A stretch of DNA of 46,983 nucleotides, from positions 1 to 46,983 of the forward strand of contig JAWRJF010000035.1 of NCBI GenBank assembly GCA_040307645.1, given 5' to 3'. A program made the translations under genes and the position numbers. The notes beneath the pieces were generated by a model. The model did no database searches, had not been told where the DNA came from, and worked only from the letters and a program-made list of their open reading frames with translations. Shown here in pieces: positions 1 to 8,400 of this stretch. The stretch's first letter is position 1. Every line of letters starts with the position of its first letter. Source of the DNA: JAVXAG01 sp040307645. GTDB taxonomy: Bacteria > Bacillota > Clostridia > Peptostreptococcales > Anaerovoracaceae.

Positions 1-51
1 TGCAATAAATCAATATAAACACTGAAATTTCAACACTTATTAGGGTTTTTG

Positions 52-60
52 TGGTATAAT
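52..60 (+). promoter_or_regulatory. Extended -10 promoter of the transposase gene
   Basis: TATAAT at 55-60 is preceded by TG at 52-53, giving an extended -10 (TGnTATAAT). No good -35 hexamer lies 16-18 nt upstream. The start codon follows about 33 nt downstream after an AAGGAAGG ribosome binding site. Confidence 0.55.
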
Positions 61-92
61 ATGAGTATAGAAAAACCAAAGGAAGGTGCAAC

Positions 93-1559
93 ATGATATC
101 TAAGAACAGCAAAAATACTAATCAAATAGAGATGATTTCAATCGACCAGCTAGTGCCAGAGGATCATCTTTTAAGAAAGATAGACAAATATGTTGATTTT
201 TCGTTTATCTATGATTTAGTAGAAGACAAGTATTGCAGTGACAATGGCAGACCCGGTATCGATCCCGTTACTTTGATTAAGATTCCTGTTATCCAATGTA
301 TGTTCGGAATCAAAAGCATGCGCCAAACAATTAAAGAAATTGAGGTTAACGTAGCATATCGCTGGTTCCTAGGATTAGGATTTCATGATAAGGTTCCTCA
401 CTTTACAACATTTGGAAAAAACTACAAGAGAAGATTCGAAGGAACTGATTTGTTTGAACAGATTTTCACTCAGATACTAATGCAGTGTATGAAACAGAAT
501 CTTGTAGATACAGATACATTGTTTGTAGATGCAACTCATGTAAAGGCTGCAGCGAATAGCAAGAAAGCAAAGAAAATCATAGTTGCAAAGAAAACAGCCA
601 AGTTCTATCAGGATAAGCTTGATGATGAAATTAATATTGATAGAGAATCACATGGTAAGAAACCTCTTAAGAAAGATGAATCTGAACAGGACAAAGATGA
701 TCACGATGATGATAATCCATCAGCTCCTGCAACAAACACAAAGGGAAAGAAAGTTAGCACCACAGATGAGGAAAGCGGATGGTTCCATAAAGGAGAACAC
801 AAATCAGTATTTGCTTACAGCATAGAAACAGCATGTGACAAACACGGCTGGATTACAGATTACACAGTACATCCTGGAAATGAACATGACAGTACAACTT
901 TCCCTGAACTATATAAAAAACTAAAACTTAGATTGCCAAAGAACATTGTAATGGATGCAGGTTACAAGACACCTGCCATAGCAAAAATTCTAATAGATGA
1001 TAATGTTAGACCGATATTCCCATACAGAAGGCCTATGACTAAAGAAGGGTTCTTTAAAAAGTATGAATACGTATATGATGAAAACTACGATTGCTACATT
1101 TGTCCTAATAACCAGATACTAAACTATTCCACTACTAACAGAGACGGATACAGGGAATACAAGAGTGATTCAGCTAAATGTGTAAACTGTCCATATCTTT
1201 CACAGTGCACAGCAAGTGCGAACCACACAAAAGTAGTTACAAGACATATCTGGGAAGATTACATGGAGATATGTGAGGATATACGTCATACCACAGGAGT
1301 GAAGGAACTGTATGATCAGAGGAAGCAAACTATCGAACGCAACTTCGGAACTGCAAAAGAACATCATGGTATGAGATACACTCAGATGATAGGCAGAGAA
1401 AAGATGCTCATGAAAGTTGGGCTTACTTTTGCTTGCCTAAATATGAAGAAATTAGCCAAGATATTGGATAAAAGAGATCAGGAATATGGAACAGATAGTT
1501 CCATATTTGCTGCCTTTCTTAAAACACTAAGATTAAGAACTAACATTTGTATAGCATAA
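93..1559 (+). CDS. IS1182-family DDE transposase
   Basis: A 488-residue transposase that would catalyse cut-and-paste movement of its own insertion sequence. The N-terminal part (about 15-115) matches the DUF772 type seen in IS1182/IS5-like transposases. The middle has a lysine- and aspartate-rich linker (about 155-225). The DDE triad is visible as D146 (LFVDATHVKA), D288 (NIVMDAGYKT) and E415 (IERNFGTAKEHHGMRY). A cysteine cluster at C334, C337, C363, C366 and C372 is typical of this family and may bind zinc. The frame is uninterrupted and full length, so the element may be active. ATG 93 has an AAGGAAGG site just upstream. I could not find convincing terminal inverted repeats; the left end may lie outside the window. 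Confidence 0.93.
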   Translation: MISKNSKNTNQIEMISIDQLVPEDHLLRKIDKYVDFSFIYDLVEDKYCSDNGRPGIDPVTLIKIPVIQCMFGIKSMRQTIKEIEVNVAYRWFLGLGFHDKVPHFTTFGKNYKRRFEGTDLFEQIFTQILMQCMKQNLVDTDTLFVDATHVKAAANSKKAKKIIVAKKTAKFYQDKLDDEINIDRESHGKKPLKKDESEQDKDDHDDDNPSAPATNTKGKKVSTTDEESGWFHKGEHKSVFAYSIETACDKHGWITDYTVHPGNEHDSTTFPELYKKLKLRLPKNIVMDAGYKTPAIAKILIDDNVRPIFPYRRPMTKEGFFKKYEYVYDENYDCYICPNNQILNYSTTNRDGYREYKSDSAKCVNCPYLSQCTASANHTKVVTRHIWEDYMEICEDIRHTTGVKELYDQRKQTIERNFGTAKEHHGMRYTQMIGREKMLMKVGLTFACLNMKKLAKILDKRDQEYGTDSSIFAAFLKTLRLRTNICIA

Positions 1560-1612
1560 GAAAAAGTCCTCGGATTCGTCGTGAACCCTCGGACTTTGTC
1601 TTCAGTCTGAAA

Positions 1613-1634
1613 TGGACCATAAAGGTCCATTTTT
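1613..1634 (+). terminator. Rho-independent terminator after the transposase
   Basis: TGGACC (1613-1618), loop ATAAA, GGTCCA (1624-1629), then TTTTT. A second weaker inverted repeat (AAAGTCC/GGACTTT) lies just before it at about 1563-1597. Confidence 0.75.
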
Positions 1635-1686
1635 GTTTTAAACACACTATTTTAGAAAATTATGCGAATACTATGAAAATGTTGTC

Positions 1687-1713
1687 GAAAATTACAATTT
1701 TCTGTGCTACAAT
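1687..1713 (+). promoter_or_regulatory. Promoter with inverted repeat for the sortase-CpsBCD operon
   Basis: TACAAT at 1708-1713 has TG at 1705-1706 (extended -10). Immediately upstream sits the inverted repeat GAAAATT-AC-AATTTTC at 1687-1702, which overlaps the -35 position and could be a regulator site. The AT-rich arms make chance occurrence possible. Confidence 0.45.
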
Positions 1714-1756
1714 AATAAGTACGTTAAAATTTCAATTAAAAGAAAAAGGAGAAACT

Positions 1757-2386
1757 ATGAGTAAGAAAATAATAATACTTACAATAGTTTTTATTCTGGT
1801 GTGTTCTACTGGTTTTGTTTATGCCGGAAGTATAAATAATAACGAGGCACGTATTGTGAAAGCGGCATCAGGTACCTTTAAGTATAAAGGGAAAACATAT
1901 ATCTCTACTGAAGCCTCTTTGAATACACTAAGAGCTTATCTAAATAGAAGCGACATAGATTTGACAGCTGAGCAGGCAGATAAAGCAATCTCAATGATGT
2001 ATGCTAAAGTTGAAGAAGGAGTTTTGCAAGGACACATTGTTGAAGTGGGTCAGAATGACACGCAAACTCCATCAAACAATGGAGAGCATTATAATCCTAT
2101 AGTTAAGCCTATAATGACAGAAAATAGAGATATAATTAAAGAGGTGTTCGAGAGATCACAGGTTATAAATAATAGCAGTGTAGATACTGTACTAAATTCA
2201 TCATTAGGATTTTTAGAGTTAATTGATAAAACTAACAAGACAGTATTTAAGATAGATACACCTATTAAAAATACAGGGTATAGTCAAAGCAGCTTATTTA
2301 TAGTAGCTGTTGTATTTATGTTGGTATTAATCGGTAACATTGCTGTTATTATAAGGTTTAAGTTGTATAGGAAAGACTATGAATAA
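1757..2386 (+). CDS. Exported protein with sortase-signal-like C-terminus (IKNTG), unknown function
   Basis: I chose ATG 1757 (209 residues) over an in-frame start at 1547 because AAAGGAG sits at 1745-1751 and the residues from here form a clean signal peptide (MSKK, then a hydrophobic stretch to about residue 19, cleavage near VYA-G24). The mature part (about 25-165) has no domain I recognise; 38-95 contains a short basic/aromatic segment followed by a helical segment. The C-terminus has the order of a sorting signal: P-I-K-N-T-G (169-174), a hydrophobic helix (about 180-199) and a charged tail (RFKLYRKDYE). The motif departs from LPxTG at the first two positions. The stop overlaps the next gene, a sortase, by 8 nt, so a substrate-enzyme pair is plausible. 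It could instead be an ordinary single-pass membrane protein. Confidence 0.7.
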   Translation: MSKKIIILTIVFILVCSTGFVYAGSINNNEARIVKAASGTFKYKGKTYISTEASLNTLRAYLNRSDIDLTAEQADKAISMMYAKVEEGVLQGHIVEVGQNDTQTPSNNGEHYNPIVKPIMTENRDIIKEVFERSQVINNSSVDTVLNSSLGFLELIDKTNKTVFKIDTPIKNTGYSQSSLFIVAVVFMLVLIGNIAVIIRFKLYRKDYE

Positions 2387-3047
2387 GAAAATATTAAAAA
2401 GAGCTAAATATCTGTATATGCCAGCTTTATTTATTATAATTGGTATACCCATTTTTATTTTTGCAGGGGGACTAGAAGACAATATTTTATTTGCAGAAGT
2501 TCAGTATGCATTGTCTATTGAGAGTGGTAATGTATCTTTTGACTACACAAAAATTCCTCCAAAAACATCGGGTGAAATCGATTTTAAAAATTTTGATTTT
2601 CCTAAAATAGGAACTCAATATGGGCAGTTAAAATGTGATAAAATAAACCTTAATGTACCGATATATTATGGTGATGATGAAAAATCTTTGAGTCGGGGTG
2701 CAGGTCAGTATGTACAAAGTGGTATTTTTGGTCAACAAAAGGATATCATCATTGGTGGCCATGATGTTACTTTCTTTGCACCACTAAAAAATGTTAAGGA
2801 AGGTTATATATTTGAAGCAGATACGCGGTATGGAAGGTTTCAATATGTAGTGACAGATATAAAAGTACTACAGGCAAACTCAGAGGCAGCCTATGATTTA
2901 TCGTCCAAAAAGGAACGTTTAATTTTATATACTTGTTATCCTTTTGGCTCCATATTAGGGGAAAGGCCAAATCGATACTTTGTTTACTGTGACAAGTTAT
3001 CAGGACCAATACTTAAGGGGGATATCAATGAAAAGAGTCATAGATAG
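2379..3047 (+). CDS. Class D-like sortase
   Basis: A 222-residue membrane-anchored cysteine transpeptidase that cleaves sorting signals and joins the substrate to the cell envelope. One N-terminal membrane helix lies at about 12-31 with basic residues before it, placing the catalytic domain outside. The sortase residues are visible: H128 (IIGGHDVTFF), C186 (LILYTCYPFG) and an arginine in GERPNR (R196 or R199). Size and the YTCYPFG signature fit class D rather than A or B. The start overlaps the preceding exported-protein gene and the stop overlaps the next membrane-protein gene, so the three are translationally coupled. Substrate choice is inferred from the adjacent IKNTG protein only. Confidence 0.88.
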   Translation: MNKKILKRAKYLYMPALFIIIGIPIFIFAGGLEDNILFAEVQYALSIESGNVSFDYTKIPPKTSGEIDFKNFDFPKIGTQYGQLKCDKINLNVPIYYGDDEKSLSRGAGQYVQSGIFGQQKDIIIGGHDVTFFAPLKNVKEGYIFEADTRYGRFQYVVTDIKVLQANSEAAYDLSSKKERLILYTCYPFGSILGERPNRYFVYCDKLSGPILKGDINEKSHR

Positions 3048-3870
3048 AAGGAAATTTCGTAAAGCTATTAGTATTATCTTAGCATTTCTTATTTTTTTAT
3101 CTATCTTTGTATTTCAATTTTGTTTAGATATGAAAATAGGCTACTTTAGTGATAAAACCTTAGTTAATAGTATTAATAATAGCAGATATACGGAAGAATC
3201 ATATAAAGAACTAATGGGAAAAATGAATGAACTGGTAACCAGTCATAAATTACCTAAAACAGTTCTAAAGGGTGTAATAAAAGAAGAAGAATATTATGTT
3301 CAAAGAGGAAACAGCATTAAAAGATCCCTAAAGGGTCAGTTTTATTCAGTAGACACGTATGAAATTGAGAGACGCCTTGGCGATAATATAAAGAAGTATT
3401 TTGAAAAAAATCAGGTCAAAGTTTCAACCCCCGTCTTAATGGGAGTATCAGATATAATGGCAAGTGCAGGAAAAATTTATTCTGATTATAGCCAATTCCA
3501 TTTTGGGGTTTATTTGGCAAAATCATCATCAAGGTTATCGGATACTCTGAATTTAATTATGGGTATTTCGGCACTTGTTTCAATAATCATTATGGTTGTG
3601 CTTATGGCTATTCACAGAAGGAAACATAGAGCAATCAGGTGCATTACGTATGGTATTATTGCTGCTTCATTTAGTAATATAATAATTAGTATTATATCTT
3701 TTATAAAGCTAAAAAACACATTAGAAACAGGGCAGAATGCTTTTAATGATTTTGCAACTTGTTTTTTGAACGAATCATTTATTGGAGCTATGGTAATTTC
3801 ATTAGCTGGATTGCTAATATCGGCTGCTTTGATGTTTATAATACATAGAATAAAATACAAGGTAATATAA
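3028..3870 (+). CDS. Unknown membrane protein of the sortase operon
   Basis: A 280-residue protein, taken from ATG 3028 because AAGGGGG lies just upstream; the in-frame start at 2980 would lengthen the overlap with the sortase gene without a ribosome binding site. Topology: one N-terminal helix (about 13-32), an extracytoplasmic region of about 140 residues (35-170) that is charged and probably helical, then three helices (about 173-192, 203-223, 250-275) in the C-terminal third. No enzyme motif was recognised. Its place between a sortase and a CpsB phosphatase, with 20-nt overlap upstream and 1-nt gap downstream, suggests a part in the same envelope process. Confidence 0.65.
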   Translation: MKRVIDRRKFRKAISIILAFLIFLSIFVFQFCLDMKIGYFSDKTLVNSINNSRYTEESYKELMGKMNELVTSHKLPKTVLKGVIKEEEYYVQRGNSIKRSLKGQFYSVDTYEIERRLGDNIKKYFEKNQVKVSTPVLMGVSDIMASAGKIYSDYSQFHFGVYLAKSSSRLSDTLNLIMGISALVSIIIMVVLMAIHRRKHRAIRCITYGIIAASFSNIIISIISFIKLKNTLETGQNAFNDFATCFLNESFIGAMVISLAGLLISAALMFIIHRIKYKVI

Positions 3871-3871
3871 A

Positions 3872-4603
3872 ATGGACTCAATTAGATTTACAGATATACA
3901 TTGTCATGGATTATATGGGATTGATGATGGTGCAAAAAACGAAAAAGAAACTATAGAAATGATAAAACTCGCTTACGAAGAAGGAATAAGAACCATTATC
4001 TTCACACCACATTTTTACGGTGGAAATAAAGAATATTCTACCGAAAACACCAAAAAAATTTTTGGTGTAATTGTTAAAAGGATTAAAGAAATATATCCGG
4101 ATATGAATTTATACCTGGGAAATGAAATTCTATTCTCAGGGGGGATTCTAGAGGAACTAAAAAAAGGCAATGCTTTGACTCTGGCAAATACTAAATATAC
4201 TTTAGTTGAATTTAATGTGTTTGAAGAATATAATGATATATACTCGGGCTTGAAAAGTTTAATTGAAGGTGGGTACAGACCTATTATAGCGCATGTTGAA
4301 AGATATGAAGCTATATCGGGTAGAACTGACAGAATAGATGAGTTAATTAAACTAGGAGCATACATACAGGTCAATTGTAAGAGCCTGACTGGAGGGCTTT
4401 TTAACCGAAAAACTAAATGGCTCATTACGCTTCTGAATGATAGTATGATACATTTTATAGCAGATGATAGTCATGGGATAAAGAATAGAGAACCCATTAT
4501 GAAATCAGTATATAAGAAACTAGAAAAAAAAGTAGATAAGAATTTGCTGAGGAAAATTGCAGTAGATAATATTGAAAGACTAATGGATGATGACTATATA
4601 TAA
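3872..4603 (+). CDS. cpsB: CpsB/YwqE-type tyrosine-protein phosphatase (PHP fold)
   Basis: A 243-residue metal-dependent phosphatase that removes phosphate from the tyrosine cluster of the CpsD kinase. The N-terminal metal-binding motif of the PHP family is clear (TDIHCHGLYGIDDGAKN, residues 7-23), followed by FTPH near residue 47 and later conserved AHVERYE and DDSHG metal ligands. Length and order match CpsB/CapC/YwqE. It begins one base after the preceding membrane-protein gene and is followed by cpsC and cpsD, the standard triad. In other firmicutes the triad controls capsule or exopolysaccharide chain length, but no polymer-synthesis gene follows here. Confidence 0.9.
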   Translation: MDSIRFTDIHCHGLYGIDDGAKNEKETIEMIKLAYEEGIRTIIFTPHFYGGNKEYSTENTKKIFGVIVKRIKEIYPDMNLYLGNEILFSGGILEELKKGNALTLANTKYTLVEFNVFEEYNDIYSGLKSLIEGGYRPIIAHVERYEAISGRTDRIDELIKLGAYIQVNCKSLTGGLFNRKTKWLITLLNDSMIHFIADDSHGIKNREPIMKSVYKKLEKKVDKNLLRKIAVDNIERLMDDDYI

Positions 4604-4619
4604 AACAAGGGAGGAAGAA

Positions 4620-5336
4620 ATGTACGAAAGCGACGAATTGGAAATTGACCTAAAAGAGATTTTTTATTTGTTAAAGGAGAAAATTGTTGTAGTAATAGTA
4701 TCGGCAGTGCTATGCGCTCTTATAGCAGGTGTGATTAGCTTTTTTGTTATTACGCCTACATATCAATCCACTGCAAAAGTTTATATTATAACAAAATCAA
4801 CATCAATTACTTCGTTAGCAGATATACAATTGGGAAGTTCCCTTACTTCAGATTACATGGAGCTGATTAAGAGCAGACCGGTTGTGGAAAAAGTAATAGA
4901 TAATTTGAATTTAGATTTAACCTATGAGCAACTTTTGGCACAGCTTACTGTTGTAAATCCAGCCGATACAAGATTTTTGAATATTACAATTGAAGACAAG
5001 GATCCTAGAATGGCAAAGGCAATTGCAGATGATTTTGTAAAGGTATCTCAGAAACGTATTGCAAAGATAATGAAAATTGACGAGCCTAGTGTAGTGGAAA
5101 AAGGTCATATTGCTAAAAAGCCAGTAAGCCCTAATAAAAAAATGAACGTTTTACTTGGTTTTTTGCTAGGTGGGTTTTTATCTATGATGTTGGTCATCGT
5201 TATGCGTATAATGGATGATACAGTTAAGACGCCAGAAGATATAGAAAAATACCTTGGTATTAATACACTTTCGGTTATTCCAATAAAAGAAGGAACATCA
5301 AAGAAAAAACATAAATCGGGCAAAAGGAGGAAATAA
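4620..5336 (+). CDS. cpsC: CpsC/YwqC-type chain-length determinant and kinase adaptor
   Basis: A 238-residue Wzz-domain membrane protein that activates the CpsD tyrosine kinase and, in known systems, sets polysaccharide chain length. Two helices are visible (about 24-46 and 174-198) with an external loop between them; the PxxP-like segment KKPVSPNKK just before the second helix is typical. The cytoplasmic tail is strongly basic (GTSKKKHKSGKRRK). ATG 4620 is preferred to 4587 because AAGGGAGG lies at 4607-4614. Three bases separate it from cpsD. No GNVR kinase domain is fused, which fits the split CpsC/CpsD arrangement of Gram-positive bacteria. Confidence 0.9.
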   Translation: MYESDELEIDLKEIFYLLKEKIVVVIVSAVLCALIAGVISFFVITPTYQSTAKVYIITKSTSITSLADIQLGSSLTSDYMELIKSRPVVEKVIDNLNLDLTYEQLLAQLTVVNPADTRFLNITIEDKDPRMAKAIADDFVKVSQKRIAKIMKIDEPSVVEKGHIAKKPVSPNKKMNVLLGFLLGGFLSMMLVIVMRIMDDTVKTPEDIEKYLGINTLSVIPIKEGTSKKKHKSGKRRK

Positions 5337-5339
5337 ACT

Positions 5340-6029
5340 ATGGGGAAAAAGATATTTTTTAATAATTTAGCGGATCTTGACTATAGGACAAAAGAGGCCT
5401 TTAACTCCTTAAGGACTAATTTGAAGTTTTGTGGAAATGATATAAAAACCATAGTTATTACAAGCTGCACTCCAAATGAAGGGAAAAGTACTGTATCTGT
5501 AGAATTATGCAGGTGCTTAGCTGAGGACGGAAAAAAAGTCCTTTTGCTAGATGGCGATTTAAGAAAATCAGTATTAGTTGGATCATATAGATTAGAAACA
5601 GAAGATGAGATAAAGGGGTTATCACACTATCTTTCAGGTCAAGAAACCTTACAAAATGTTATCTATAATACAGACATTGATAATTTTGACCTAATTGTTG
5701 CAGGACCTGTAACTCCTAGCCCAACAGAACTCTTGGGAGGAGACCTATTTAAAGGAATGATAAAAAATCTTAAAGCAGAATATGATATGGTAATTATAGA
5801 TTCTCCACCCCTAGGGTTTGTTATAGATTCTGCAGTTATTGCTCCGGAATGCGATGGAGCTATAATAGTAATAGAAAGTGATGTAATAAGTAAAAGGAAT
5901 GTGCAAGAAGTAAAAAAACAGTTAGAAATGGCAGGCTGCAAAATTTTAGGTGCTGTATTAAACAAGATTGAAAATAAAAAAAGACAGTATCGTGGATATT
6001 ACAAAGGCTACTATAAAGGCTATTATTGA
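5340..6029 (+). CDS. cpsD: CpsD/YwqD-type bacterial tyrosine kinase
   Basis: A 229-residue cytoplasmic BY-kinase. Walker A is TPNEGKST (44-51), Walker A' is VLLLDGDLRKS (67-77) and Walker B is MVIIDSPP (150-157, with D154). The N-terminal segment EAFNSLRTNL (19-28) matches the helix used for ring assembly in this family. The C-terminus is a tyrosine cluster with seven tyrosines in the last 13 residues (QYRGYYKGYYKGYY), the autophosphorylation site and the target of CpsB. It is the last gene of the operon and is followed by a strong terminator. No glycosyltransferase, flippase or polymerase is co-transcribed, so its output here is unknown. Confidence 0.93.
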   Translation: MGKKIFFNNLADLDYRTKEAFNSLRTNLKFCGNDIKTIVITSCTPNEGKSTVSVELCRCLAEDGKKVLLLDGDLRKSVLVGSYRLETEDEIKGLSHYLSGQETLQNVIYNTDIDNFDLIVAGPVTPSPTELLGGDLFKGMIKNLKAEYDMVIIDSPPLGFVIDSAVIAPECDGAIIVIESDVISKRNVQEVKKQLEMAGCKILGAVLNKIENKKRQYRGYYKGYYKGYY

Positions 6030-6052
6030 GAAAAATTAATATAATTATACTC

Positions 6053-6080
6053 CCCCAGCAGATTATGCTGGGGAATTTAT
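6053..6080 (+). terminator. Terminator after cpsD
   Basis: CCCCAGCA (6053-6060), loop GATTA, TGCTGGGG (6066-6073), then an AT-rich run. It lies between convergent genes and may also stop minus-strand transcription. Confidence 0.8.
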
Positions 6081-6099
6081 TATTTAGGGACGTATAATT

Positions 6100-6966
6100 T
6101 TAAAGCAGGTTCAAGTAACAAAGGTGATCCTTAACTGTAGCATTTTCTTCTTTTCTACAACGTTGCCCCATTAATCGGACTTTCCCTGACAAAGAAAGGA
6201 CAGCCTCACCATACTTTTTTTCGCCATCAATCTGTATTTTTTCCCAGGTTGCCTTTTCACAGCCTACTAGCAAAAATGCTGTTTTAGGACAAAGATGTAC
6301 GATACAATCTCTATCAAGCTCACTTTCTAATCTCTTGAAGAAGGGATATAGGAACCAATCAACTAGTTGTTTGCTATACTTTGGCCCAATAATATTGAGG
6401 CTCCCTGAAGAATCAGTGTAGAACAAAAGATCGCAGCCTGCAGCCCTTGCAGCCTTATAATAGTTTACTAAATCATCTTGGAAACGATTAAATATGTTTT
6501 GGATCAATTGGGGATTCTTTCTCCATGCCATAAGTAGTTTTTGTATATCCATAAGTCCATTTAATATGCCAAAAGGACCATGAACCTCTATTGCAACAGT
6601 TTCCCCTTGTGATTTTAATATTTCTACAGCTTTCAGAGTCTCAGCTAAACGACCATTATTTATATTCATTTGTGGAAGGGATTCTAGATCTGTAACAGAA
6701 GAAATCACATCTGCTTCTTTCCTTGGCCCAAGGTTTGAGTCGTCGTATTTTATCTTTGCGCCTAGAGCTTCAGCCTCTATTACAGGGTCAAAAGGTAGCA
6801 TGCAAAAAACATTGTTTTCTTTAAGCTTTATAGACTGAGAAATTTTAGCAATGGTTTTAGCATGATGATATGCATCGGGAATTTCTAACCCTATAGATTT
6901 GAAATAATCTTTATCCATTCCTTTGAAATTCGCATATTTGCATTTGAAATCTATTAATTTAGCCAT
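6100..6966 (-). CDS. UroD/MtaA-family methyltransferase-like protein
   Basis: A 288-residue protein of the uroporphyrinogen decarboxylase superfamily. It lacks the N-terminal RQAGRY-type motif and the length of HemE. It has a possible zinc site H224-x-C226 (IVHLCPKT) plus C270, the arrangement used by methylcobalamin:thiol methyltransferases such as MtaA. The segment FYTDSSGSL (182-190) matches the conserved substrate-proximal strand. It probably moves a methyl group between a corrinoid and a thiol, but the substrate is not readable. AGGAGG precedes the ATG. It lies downstream of the MVF flippase gene with a 56-nt gap; a DUF4430/ECF transporter pair that may import corrinoid lies just beyond. 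Confidence 0.72.
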   Translation of the reverse strand: MAKLIDFKCKYANFKGMDKDYFKSIGLEIPDAYHHAKTIAKISQSIKLKENNVFCMLPFDPVIEAEALGAKIKYDDSNLGPRKEADVISSVTDLESLPQMNINNGRLAETLKAVEILKSQGETVAIEVHGPFGILNGLMDIQKLLMAWRKNPQLIQNIFNRFQDDLVNYYKAARAAGCDLLFYTDSSGSLNIIGPKYSKQLVDWFLYPFFKRLESELDRDCIVHLCPKTAFLLVGCEKATWEKIQIDGEKKYGEAVLSLSGKVRLMGQRCRKEENATVKDHLCYLNLL

Positions 6967-7022
6967 CTTAACCTCCTAATAATCAACATTAGATAAAATC
7001 AAGTATATACGTTATATAACTA

Positions 7023-8363
7023 TTAGTATTGTATTTTCTTTATTTGAAATCGTCTAATTTCTATTAGATTTAAAGATAGTAGAACAGCATTAGATAGAAA
7101 TAAGGCAAGGACATAACCGTAGATGTTTATTGCAGGAATAGAGGTAAAAATAAATAATCCAATCAATAACGTGCCTTGTTGCAAAAAAGAGTTTCTAAAA
7201 GAAATCTGTTCTTTTCCCATACTAATTAGTATACTCGATGAACTAGATGAGGTGTAAAGCAAAGGTGCCAAGAGCCCTGTAAGCTTTATCATATAATTCA
7301 GATCGGTCCGTTTGTATAAGAAAAACCCGATTTCTTCTGCAAAAGTACAATATAAAATCATAGTTATAATCCCAATTAATAGAGAAATATATAAGACTTT
7401 TTTTATTAGAAGCTTAGCATAAGCTTCGTTACCAAGGCTAATAATAGTAGACATTCGTGGAATGATAACCGACGTAATAGAGCCTATGATTATCATAGGA
7501 TAATACATAATAGGAAATACCATACCTTTATATTTACCGAGAAAGCCTATAGATTCATAATATGAATAACCTATATGCATAAGCCTTGACTTAACCAGTA
7601 TAGATGAAAGTGCATTGGTAAAGTCGAGTAGGCAATTGGTAAGACATAAAGGCACAGCTCCTTTTACAAGTTTCTTTAAGGTCTTTCTGGTTTCATCAAG
7701 ATTAATAGAATACTCAACAGATACAGGTTTTAATTTTAAATAGTATATCCAAAGCAATATAACACTAAGCATTTCTCCAATAGAGTAGCAAATGTAGACT
7801 ATAGTTATGGAAGGAAAATTTGTCTTATTAAGCAAAAGTACAATCAGGGTATAAAACACAGGATATCTAAAGAGTTTTTCTGCAATATTTATGAAAGCAG
7901 GCACTTTTATTTTATTTATGCCAAGAAAATATCCTTTTAAAATATTGGAAATAGACATAAGTAAAATTAAAGGACAAGAAGCCATAATTGGATATGACAA
8001 AGAGATATCACCTAAAAAATGTATTGAAATACGTTTTGCAGAGAAGAAAAGAATCACCGATAGTAATAAACCCCAAAGAAAATTCGCAATAGCTGTAATT
8101 TTCACCGTGGCTAGCATTTCACTTTGACGTTGATGATATTTTTGATGTGAAATAATTTTTGATAGAGTGACAATTACACCTTCCGTAATAAAAGACATAA
8201 AGATACAGTTTATTGGGGAAACCATGCTCAATAAACCCATACCTTCAGGACCGAGAATTTTAGAACAATAGATATTAAAAATAAAATCAATAAAGCCTAT
8301 TAGGAGATTAGAGATAATTAATATAAAAACATCTATTTTCAGTTTACTTATGGTTATTTTCAT
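7023..8363 (-). CDS. MVF-superfamily flippase (SpoVB/MurJ-like oligosaccharide exporter)
   Basis: A 446-residue integral membrane protein with about 12-14 predicted helices and an N-terminal segment (FIFNIYCSKILGPEGMGLLSMVSPI, cited in part) typical of SpoVB-like members of the MOP exporter superfamily. Such proteins flip lipid-linked saccharides across the membrane. Clostridia often hold several paralogues, some sporulation-specific, so the substrate cannot be set. A GGTG-type ribosome binding site precedes the ATG. It is transcribed away from the cps operon, which lacks its own flippase, so a functional link is possible but unproven. The length is slightly below the usual 500-540 residues of SpoVB. 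Confidence 0.75.
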   Translation of the reverse strand: MKITISKLKIDVFILIISNLLIGFIDFIFNIYCSKILGPEGMGLLSMVSPINCIFMSFITEGVIVTLSKIISHQKYHQRQSEMLATVKITAIANFLWGLLLSVILFFSAKRISIHFLGDISLSYPIMASCPLILLMSISNILKGYFLGINKIKVPAFINIAEKLFRYPVFYTLIVLLLNKTNFPSITIVYICYSIGEMLSVILLWIYYLKLKPVSVEYSINLDETRKTLKKLVKGAVPLCLTNCLLDFTNALSSILVKSRLMHIGYSYYESIGFLGKYKGMVFPIMYYPMIIIGSITSVIIPRMSTIISLGNEAYAKLLIKKVLYISLLIGIITMILYCTFAEEIGFFLYKRTDLNYMIKLTGLLAPLLYTSSSSSSILISMGKEQISFRNSFLQQGTLLIGLFIFTSIPAINIYGYVLALFLSNAVLLSLNLIEIRRFQIKKIQY

Positions 8364-8400
8364 ATTTCACCTTTAATACAACATATTAGTAAAAGAATTA

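Noticed and set aside
583..825. 80-residue plus-strand ORF inside the transposase gene
   Set aside because: It lies in another frame of the lysine/aspartate-rich linker and has no start signals.
1..1700. Terminal inverted repeats of the IS1182 element
   Set aside because: I compared the left 92 bases with the reverse complement of the right flank and saw no convincing match; the left end may be outside the window.
1547..1756. Longer start of the exported protein from 1547
   Set aside because: That region overlaps the transposase end, its terminator and the new promoter; ATG 1757 has a proper ribosome binding site and starts a signal peptide.
6100..6966. HemE (true uroporphyrinogen decarboxylase)
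   Set aside because: Too short, no N-terminal RQAGRY-type motif, no haem genes nearby, and it has the MtaA-type HxC...C pattern.
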